Shown here piece after piece: positions 32,353-38,041 of a DNA stretch of 38,041 nt. Under the pieces are notes generated by a model. That model was given only the letters and a program-made list of their open reading frames with translations, searched no databases and was not told the origin of the DNA. Positions within the stretch are counted from its first letter, which is position 1. Each line of letters opens with the position of its first letter. The DNA comes from Desulfamplus sp. Its GTDB lineage: Bacteria > Desulfobacterota > Desulfobacteria > Desulfobacterales > Desulfobacteraceae. The DNA lies in the NCBI GenBank assembly GCA_015232455.1, contig JADFZQ010000029.1, forward strand, positions 1-38,041, written 5' to 3'. A program made the position numbers and the translations under genes.

Positions 32353-33645
32353 ATGGAAAATAGAGCGGGATATAAAAAGACTGAACTTGGTTGGATTCCT
32401 GAAGAGTGGGACTTATTAAAACTTAAAAACATTATTGAATTAATGACTGATTATGTTGCAAACGGTAGTTTTAAGGCTCTTCGAGAACATATAACCGTTC
32501 ATGATAATGATAATTATGCTATCTTTGTTAGGCTTTTTGATTTACGTATTGGACTTGGACATAGTAAACAAAAATATGTTGATAAAATAAGCTACGATTT
32601 TTTGTCGAAATCCAATCTATATGGCAATGAAATATTAATGGCAAACATAGGGGCAAATGTTGGAGAAGTTTTTTTGATGCCATTAATTGATAAACCTGCA
32701 ACAATAGCTCCTAATATGATTATTATAAAACCTTCTAAAAATAGTGTGGATAACAAGTATTTATTTTTATTCTTTAAATCAGATTTTGGAATAATGGAAC
32801 TAAACAAAATCATTGCTGGAAGCGGTCATCCTAAAATAAATAAAACTGAGTTAAAAACTGTCAATATAATTCTCCCACCCCTACCAGAACAACAAAAAAT
32901 AGCCTCAATCCTCACCACAGTAGATGACAAAATATCATCTATAGAAGCCCAGATACAACAGACCGAACAGTTGAAAAAAGGTTTAATGGCAAAGCTGCTG
33001 ACTGAGGGGATTGGTCATACTGAATTTAAAGATACTGAGATTGGGAGGATTCCTGAGAGTTGGGAGGTTAAAATATTAATAGATGCAGCTGAAAAAATAA
33101 GTGATGGTATTCATACAACTCCAAAATATTGTCCTGATACAGAGTATTATTTCATTAATGGAAATAATTTATCGAAAGGCAACATTGTCATAGATGAAAA
33201 AACCAAATGTGTATCACGATCCGAATTTTTGAAGCATAAAAAAGAACTCAATCTATACACTATTTTACTTTCTATAAATGGAACTATTGGGAATTTGGCA
33301 TTTTACAATAACGAAAAAGTAATATTAGGTAAAAGTGCGTCGTATATCATTTTGTCAAAACATATTGATAAGCAATATGTTTATTATCTGCTGCAGACTG
33401 ATAAAATTCAAAAATATTTTTTATTAGAAGTAACTGGTACAACAATAAAAAATTTATCCATAAAATCAATTAAAAATTGTAAGATTCCTCTCCCACCACT
33501 ACCAGAACAACAACAGATAGCCTCTATCCTATCTTCTGTAGATGATAAACTTGATGTCCTTCAATCAAAAAAGACCAGCTACAGCACACTTAAAAAAGGA
33601 CTCATGGCTAAACTGCTGACTGGACAGATGAGGGTTAAAATATAA
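32353..33645 (+). CDS. hsdS: Type I specificity subunit HsdS
   Basis: 430 aa with two target-recognition domains, each followed by a conserved helix. The central LPPLPEQQKIASIL (about 176-189) is repeated as LPPLPEQQQIASIL near residue 380, and GWIPEEWDLLKL at the start is mirrored by RIPESWEVKIL in the middle. Each domain reads one half of a split recognition sequence. The matching helices are also similar at DNA level, so recombination could swap domains. Confidence 0.95.
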   Translation: MENRAGYKKTELGWIPEEWDLLKLKNIIELMTDYVANGSFKALREHITVHDNDNYAIFVRLFDLRIGLGHSKQKYVDKISYDFLSKSNLYGNEILMANIGANVGEVFLMPLIDKPATIAPNMIIIKPSKNSVDNKYLFLFFKSDFGIMELNKIIAGSGHPKINKTELKTVNIILPPLPEQQKIASILTTVDDKISSIEAQIQQTEQLKKGLMAKLLTEGIGHTEFKDTEIGRIPESWEVKILIDAAEKISDGIHTTPKYCPDTEYYFINGNNLSKGNIVIDEKTKCVSRSEFLKHKKELNLYTILLSINGTIGNLAFYNNEKVILGKSASYIILSKHIDKQYVYYLLQTDKIQKYFLLEVTGTTIKNLSIKSIKNCKIPLPPLPEQQQIASILSSVDDKLDVLQSKKTSYSTLKKGLMAKLLTGQMRVKI

Positions 33646-33650
33646 ATCTA

Positions 33651-33866
33651 TTATGCGAATGCTAAACGGCGACCTTTAGCTGCTGGAATTGGATCGTTAA
33701 ACTCTTTAGCCGTAGCAATCCATAAATTCATTGCATCTTTGATGTTAGCCAAAGCATCATCATAGGTCTCTCCGTGTGCCATACAACCTAAAAGCTCTGG
33801 AACATCAGCAATAAAAAGTTGGTCTTCTTCACTCCAATAGATGATAATTTCGTATTTATTTATCAT
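33651..33866 (-). CDS. hicB: HicB antitoxin
   Basis: 71 aa: the partial RNase-H-like HicB fold is clear (YEIIIYWSEEDQLFIADVPE, GCMAHGETYDDALANIKDAM). It has no added DNA-binding domain, so autorepression must work otherwise or through the basic C-terminus. It overlaps the hicA stop as ATGA. Its 3' end faces the hsdS stop, 5 bp away. Confidence 0.93.
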   Translation of the reverse strand: MINKYEIIIYWSEEDQLFIADVPELLGCMAHGETYDDALANIKDAMNLWIATAKEFNDPIPAAKGRRLAFA

Positions 33867-34117
33867 TCTTCTGCCCCTAATTTATATTTTAGAATAACAT
33901 TACGAACCTGTTTGACTTGATATGGTTTTGCTTTGTTCCCATCTTTCTGTAAATTTAGTTTCTCTTCAACACCTTGTTTTCTAAAAATATGATGACTTCC
34001 ATTTATACGTAATTCAAATCCAAGATGTTTTAATAGATTAAGCAAATCTGTAAATGCAATGTTGGCATCGCTCGCACCTAAAAGTATCTCAAAAATTAAT
34101 TTTTCATATTTACCCAT
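33863..34117 (-). CDS. hicA: HicA mRNA interferase toxin
   Basis: 84 aa with the dsRNA-binding-like HicA fold; the catalytic His lies in NGSHHIFRK. It precedes hicB in the usual order and its ATG follows the stop of the nucleotidyltransferase gene directly, so all four leftward genes likely form one operon. At 84 aa it is longer than the shortest HicA (about 60 aa), with a somewhat unusual N-terminus. Confidence 0.92.
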   Translation of the reverse strand: MGKYEKLIFEILLGASDANIAFTDLLNLLKHLGFELRINGSHHIFRKQGVEEKLNLQKDGNKAKPYQVKQVRNVILKYKLGAEE

Positions 34118-34432
34118 TTAGTTAGTATCAATCCTTTGTCCATGCTGTAATATCTCATTTACAACTGGATTTGTAATATTAAAATCTTTTTCTCTAAAAG
34201 GATGCGGCTCAATTCTGCTGTCTATCTTACGTCTTAACCTCATCAGCTCTAATTGTATATCTATTGGATTATCAAACTCCTTGAGGATAACAGCAATATC
34301 AATATCGCTCTCTTCTCGATTAGTTCCCTTTATGTATGAACCAAACATAAACACCTGCTGGCATTCGTTATAATTAGTTTTAACAGCAGAAGCATACTGC
34401 CGAGCTATTTTTAGAGCATCGTTCTTATCCAT
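34118..34432 (-). CDS. MNT-type nucleotidyltransferase (minimal, antitoxin-like)
   Basis: 104 aa with the nucleotidyltransferase signature FGSYIKGTNREESDIDIAV (GS...DxD). In HEPN/MNT modules this enzyme disarms the HEPN partner, in known cases by AMPylating it. AAAGGAG precedes the ATG, which lies 22 bp inside the end of the HEPN gene, so the two are translated together. Confidence 0.92.
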   Translation of the reverse strand: MDKNDALKIARQYASAVKTNYNECQQVFMFGSYIKGTNREESDIDIAVILKEFDNPIDIQLELMRLRRKIDSRIEPHPFREKDFNITNPVVNEILQHGQRIDTN

Positions 34433-34821
34433 TCTCTCAACTCCTTTATTCTATTAATCCATGATTCCGTATATTCCTGAGTGCATAAATTATAAAATTC
34501 TCTTTTATAATCATCATATCTGGCGTTAATATTAAAAGATGTTATTGTATCAAGCCAATCGGCATATTCTTCTGGTAATTCAATTTTGCATAACTCTGCC
34601 AGCCTGTAAAGATTGTGTATAGGCGGAGCATGTTTATTATGGAGCTTTACATATAAGGCTTTAAGTAGTTTTTCAACAGAGATATGACCTAAAAATAAAG
34701 ACCATTGATATGATTGCGAGTTATACAACTGATTCATAGTTTTAAAATCATCATCTGAGGTTGCAGCCCAATGTTCTTTTATTTTTTCAGTATCAACACT
34801 ATTTCTCTCTTTATTTTCCAA
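34411..34821 (-). CDS. HEPN-domain protein
   Basis: 136 aa, with HEPN helices around HISVEKLLKALYVKLHNKHAP and PIHNLYRLAELC, and the subgroup motif NARYDDYKREF. I do not see the R-x4-6-H RNase motif that makes HepT toxins active, so it may be a non-nucleolytic HEPN protein or use other residues. It is first in the leftward operon and divergent from hsdR. Confidence 0.88.
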   Translation of the reverse strand: MENKERNSVDTEKIKEHWAATSDDDFKTMNQLYNSQSYQWSLFLGHISVEKLLKALYVKLHNKHAPPIHNLYRLAELCKIELPEEYADWLDTITSFNINARYDDYKREFYNLCTQEYTESWINRIKELREWIRTML

Positions 34822-34940
34822 AGTAAAATCCTTTATACATCTGTTTAATTGTGTTTAATTTTTATTCTTAAATTTATGTTATCAACTAAAACTTTAAAGT
34901 CAAACCATATTACCTTACCACATAAAAGGCTTAAAATAGA

Positions 34941-37900
34941 ATGAACCAAACTCCTGAGTATCTTCAATCAGAACTACCAGCAATAGAGCTATTCCAAAAG
35001 TTAGGATACAATTACTTAAACGGTTCAACCCATGATGAACGCCCATCTATCAATGATGTAGTTTTAGAGACCCGCCTTAAAGATGCCATTAGACGCATCA
35101 ATCCTTGGCTTAATGATAACAATGTAAACAATGCCTTTAAAGAGATAACCTCTTTCAGCTCTGCCTCAACCATTGAAGCCAATGAGTTTGTCCATACCCT
35201 TATCAGCAGTCAGAAATACTCTCCCAAGCAGACCATAGAGAGTAAGGAGACCTACAGAGGCGTATCATTCATAGACTTTAACAACATTGATAATAACGAC
35301 TTTCTGGTAGTCAATCAAATGAAGTTCAAGGGTCAGGATAGGAACACTATCCCTGATATTGTTATTTTTATCAATGGTCTGCCATTGGCAGTTATAGAAT
35401 GTAAATCACCAAAAGCATCAAGTGCAGAATCTGACGCTATTAATGACCTTATCTACTATCAAAGAAACAGCGAGAAGCTATTTAGATACAATCAACTCTG
35501 TTCAGCAGTTTATAAAGTTGGTGGTAGATACGGGGCTGTAGGGGCTAAAGAGGCTCATTATCAGGTTTATAGGTCTGAGGATAACACTCTTCTTGAGTCA
35601 TTACTTGAGAGAGAACCAACACAGCAGGATATTCTTTTATACAACCTGTTTGATAAAAAAAGATTTTTAGACCTTATCAGAAACTTTATCCTTTACCAGA
35701 TACACGAAGGGTCAAAGATTAAGATTCTGCCACGATACCAGCAGATAAGAGCAACTAATAAGACAATAGATAGACTGCAAAAAGAGAATAAAGGCGGAGT
35801 TATCTGGCATACACAAGGGAGCGGTAAATCTATTACTATGGTTTATCTTGCAATCAAGATGAGACGTGAAGAGACGGGCTTTAAGAACCCCACAATTATT
35901 GTTATGACAGATAGAGTTGACCTTGATGACCAGATCAGCAGCACATTTATAAAGTGCGGATTTCCCAACCCTATAAGAGCTAATTCAGTAAGACACCTCA
36001 AGAAAGTTTTAAAAGACAGCTACGGTAAAACCATAATGACAACGCTGCACAAGTTCCAAGAGACTGATGCTGATGGTAATATTATAAAAGTAACCAATGA
36101 AGCTGTAGAGGTTATCTCTGACAAGGAAAATCTATTTGTAATGATAGATGAAGCTCATAGGTCTCAATATGGCTTCTTAGCTGGCTTTATGCGTCAAGCA
36201 CTTAAGAACGCCAAGTTTATAGCATTTACAGGCACTCCAATAGATACAGAGCAAAAGTCAACACTCGGTAAGTTCTATGGTGGCAGTTACTTAGATGTCT
36301 ATAACATCAAACAGTCAGTAGCTGATGGGGCAACTCTGCCTATTCTGTATGAAGATGGAATACCTGAACTCTATGTTGAAAAGACCCTACTTGAAAATCA
36401 GTTTAAATATTATTTTGATAAAGAGAGTGAGAAGAAGAAGGCTAAACTAAAACAGGAAGCACTTAGCTTAGACAAACAGATGACAGCTAAACAGCGTATA
36501 AAAAGAATTGCTGAACATATTATTGACCATTACAGTAACAAAATCCGCCCTGATGGATATAAAGCAATGGTTGTCTGTTATAATAGAAAAGCTGCTATTG
36601 CATATAAAAAGGCGTTTGATGAACTTCAAGAGGCTGGTAAACACGCATTTAATAGTAAAGTTGTTATGAGCTTTTCAGCCAAGAAAGACCCTCCTGAGTT
36701 TTCTAAAATAGCAACTCCAGAAGATAAGATTAGACAGGTTATAGAGGACTTTAAACTACCCTTTGGTGATGAATCCCAGCTTAGTAGAGGCGGTAAAAAA
36801 CAGTTTAACAATGATGCGTTTATGGTTGTATCAGACATGCTCTTAACGGGCTATGATGTTCCTGTTGCTATGGTTATGTATTTGGATAAACCATTAAAGG
36901 CTCATACTCTGCTGCAAGCTATAGCAAGAGTGAACCGAACCAGAGGCTCAAAACCAGCAGGACTTGTTGTTGATTACTGCGGAGTAGCTGACCACCTTGT
37001 TGATGCAATGAAGATATTTGGCGGAGACTTAGACCCACACGATGTTATGGTCAACATAAGTGAAGAGATAACAAGATTAAATCTTAGACATGGGAAGCTC
37101 ACAGCATTTTTTAACCACCTCAACATAGACAGACAAAAGAACCGTCAGGATTACATTGATAAAGCTGTGCTGTATCTTGAGCCAGCAGATAAAAGAGATA
37201 ACTTCAAGGAACTGCTAAAGAAGTTCAATAAGTCCATAAATATTGTATTACCTGATGAGTCAGCACTTCAATACAAGAGTGATTTTAATATTTATAATGA
37301 GATAAGGCTGCAAGCTGCTAACGCCTATATGGATAAGTCGTTAAGTATCTCAAAAGATGACAGCCAAAAGCTCCAGCAGCTTATAGATGAACATCTGAGG
37401 GCAAACGGTATAACCTCCTTACTTGATGAACCTGTTTCAATCATGGATATAGAGAAGTTTCAGGCAGAGATAGATAATACTAAAAACCCTGATACTAAAG
37501 AGTTGAAGATAACCAACCGCCTTAAACATACCATACAGGCATCAATGGACAGTAACCCTGATTTTTATAAACCTCTTGCAGATAAACTTGAAGAGCTTAT
37601 AAAAGCACGTAAGAGTAACAGAATATCTCAGATTGAGCTTTTTAAAGAGTTAGACCATATACAGAATAAAATTATCAATAAACACGGTGAAGCAGAAGGG
37701 TTGGGATTTAAGTTTGAATATGAATTTGCCATGTTTAAAACTTTAGAAGCAAAACTAAATAACGTGGTTAATCCTAAAGATATTACTAAAAGCATTTTAA
37801 AGGCTATTGAAGATGAGTTATCTATTTTTGAATGGCAGAGTAAGGAGCAGGTTTTAAAGTCTCTTAGAATCAAGATTAAGGACGTTCTAAGAGGCAGAGT

Positions 37901-37961
37901 TGAGGCAAAAGATATACCGCCTTTAACAGCCACACTTGTAGATATTATAAAGAGGAGCTAA
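34941..37961 (+). CDS. hsdR: Type I restriction endonuclease subunit HsdR
   Basis: 1006 aa, full length. Nuclease PD-(D/E)XK site: Asp139 and ECK at 153-155 (PDIVIFINGLPLAVIECKS). Translocase: Walker A QGSGKS at 292-297 and DEAH at 403-406, followed by the second helicase domain (LLTGYDVPVAMVMYLDKP, AIARVNRTRG). The C-terminal helical region docks to HsdM. It is separated from hsdS by four opposite-strand genes, so it needs its own promoter in the 120 bp upstream; AAGG is a weak, distant ribosome site. The metallopeptidase gene follows by 3 nt after closing the circle. Confidence 0.97.
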   Translation: MNQTPEYLQSELPAIELFQKLGYNYLNGSTHDERPSINDVVLETRLKDAIRRINPWLNDNNVNNAFKEITSFSSASTIEANEFVHTLISSQKYSPKQTIESKETYRGVSFIDFNNIDNNDFLVVNQMKFKGQDRNTIPDIVIFINGLPLAVIECKSPKASSAESDAINDLIYYQRNSEKLFRYNQLCSAVYKVGGRYGAVGAKEAHYQVYRSEDNTLLESLLEREPTQQDILLYNLFDKKRFLDLIRNFILYQIHEGSKIKILPRYQQIRATNKTIDRLQKENKGGVIWHTQGSGKSITMVYLAIKMRREETGFKNPTIIVMTDRVDLDDQISSTFIKCGFPNPIRANSVRHLKKVLKDSYGKTIMTTLHKFQETDADGNIIKVTNEAVEVISDKENLFVMIDEAHRSQYGFLAGFMRQALKNAKFIAFTGTPIDTEQKSTLGKFYGGSYLDVYNIKQSVADGATLPILYEDGIPELYVEKTLLENQFKYYFDKESEKKKAKLKQEALSLDKQMTAKQRIKRIAEHIIDHYSNKIRPDGYKAMVVCYNRKAAIAYKKAFDELQEAGKHAFNSKVVMSFSAKKDPPEFSKIATPEDKIRQVIEDFKLPFGDESQLSRGGKKQFNNDAFMVVSDMLLTGYDVPVAMVMYLDKPLKAHTLLQAIARVNRTRGSKPAGLVVDYCGVADHLVDAMKIFGGDLDPHDVMVNISEEITRLNLRHGKLTAFFNHLNIDRQKNRQDYIDKAVLYLEPADKRDNFKELLKKFNKSINIVLPDESALQYKSDFNIYNEIRLQAANAYMDKSLSISKDDSQKLQQLIDEHLRANGITSLLDEPVSIMDIEKFQAEIDNTKNPDTKELKITNRLKHTIQASMDSNPDFYKPLADKLEELIKARKSNRISQIELFKELDHIQNKIINKHGEAEGLGFKFEYEFAMFKTLEAKLNNVVNPKDITKSILKAIEDELSIFEWQSKEQVLKSLRIKIKDVLRGRVEAKDIPPLTATLVDIIKRS

Positions 37962-38041
37962 ACGATGTCATCAGCTTTATCAAATCATAGTGGTAAGTCC
38001 ATATTCTACGATAAAGCAGTTAAATATGGAGAACATGAGAT
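37915..38041. repeat. Terminal direct repeat, right copy (circular overlap)
   Basis: Identical to bases 1-127. It contains the end of hsdR and, from 37965, the first 77 bases of the metallopeptidase gene annotated at 51-794; it is the same gene, not a second copy. Confidence 0.95.

Noticed and set aside
37965-38041. Second, truncated copy of the metallopeptidase gene
   Set aside because: It is the 127-base contig overlap of the circle, identical to the start of the window.

Overview
The window is one complete circular molecule, very probably a plasmid. Its first 127 bases recur exactly as its last 127 (1-127 = 37915-38041), so the real circle is about 37,914 bp and the window edge is only a cut through the hsdR/metallopeptidase junction. 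A 127-base overlap is what a de Bruijn assembler leaves on a circular contig. The DNA is AT-rich by eye, with Shine-Dalgarno sites before most genes. The gene families (type I restriction, HigBA, HicAB, HEPN/MNT, ERF, ArdC, IS630) suit a Gram-negative bacterium, perhaps Desulfobacterota- or Deferribacterota-like, but I cannot fix the host. I see no relaxase, type IV secretion gene, ParA-type ATPase, tRNA, rRNA or CRISPR array.

Layout. (1) 1-794: a YgjP-type zinc metallopeptidase that closes the restriction operon across the junction. (2) 795-5208: replication and maintenance, with an AT-rich leader, five 22-bp iterons, an iteron-type initiator starting at TTG, a MerR-like coiled-coil protein, a small unknown protein, a proline-rich protein with an LSm/Hfq-like C-terminus, and a frameshifted antitoxin relic. 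(3) 5209-13797: an unusual operon behind four 21-bp-spaced repeats. It encodes a WD40 propeller, a TPR protein, a coiled-coil protein with a degenerate J-domain-like motif, a two-ring Hsp100 ATPase that keeps a ClpP-docking loop, and a second TPR protein; a predicted exported peptidoglycan-binding protein follows. (4) 13798-17211: scarred DNA with an IS630 remnant split by a 110-bp MITE-like element with a 7-bp target duplication, an unknown gene, a HigBA module and several diverged duplications. (5) 17212-30383: a leftward block of SprT-like protease, Toprim/SF3 primase-helicase, HIRAN protein, ArdC, Fe-S PD-(D/E)XK nuclease, ERF annealing protein, RadC, a 560-aa unknown and small unknowns. 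(6) 30384-37961: a type I restriction-modification locus, hsdM-hsdS-hsdR, with HEPN/MNT and HicAB genes on the opposite strand between hsdS and hsdR.

How the parts fit. The iterons and initiator probably give autonomous replication. The leftward block resembles a phage-like replication, annealing and repair kit: primase-helicase, annealing protein plus nuclease, RadC and ArdC. HigBA, HicAB, HEPN/MNT and the restriction system can all stabilise the plasmid by addiction.

The two best candidates for something undescribed are the WD40/TPR/Hsp100 operon, which looks like a plasmid-borne protein-remodelling machine that could borrow host ClpP, and the leftward block's punctuation: nearly every gene there has a terminator-like hairpin only about 22-51 nt ahead of its start codon, an arrangement that suggests antitermination or attenuation. 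Other notable signals are a family of TGTAAAA-N10-TTTTACA sites, TGTAA/TTACA palindromes at the hsd promoter, and repeats beside the primase gene that could be a second origin.
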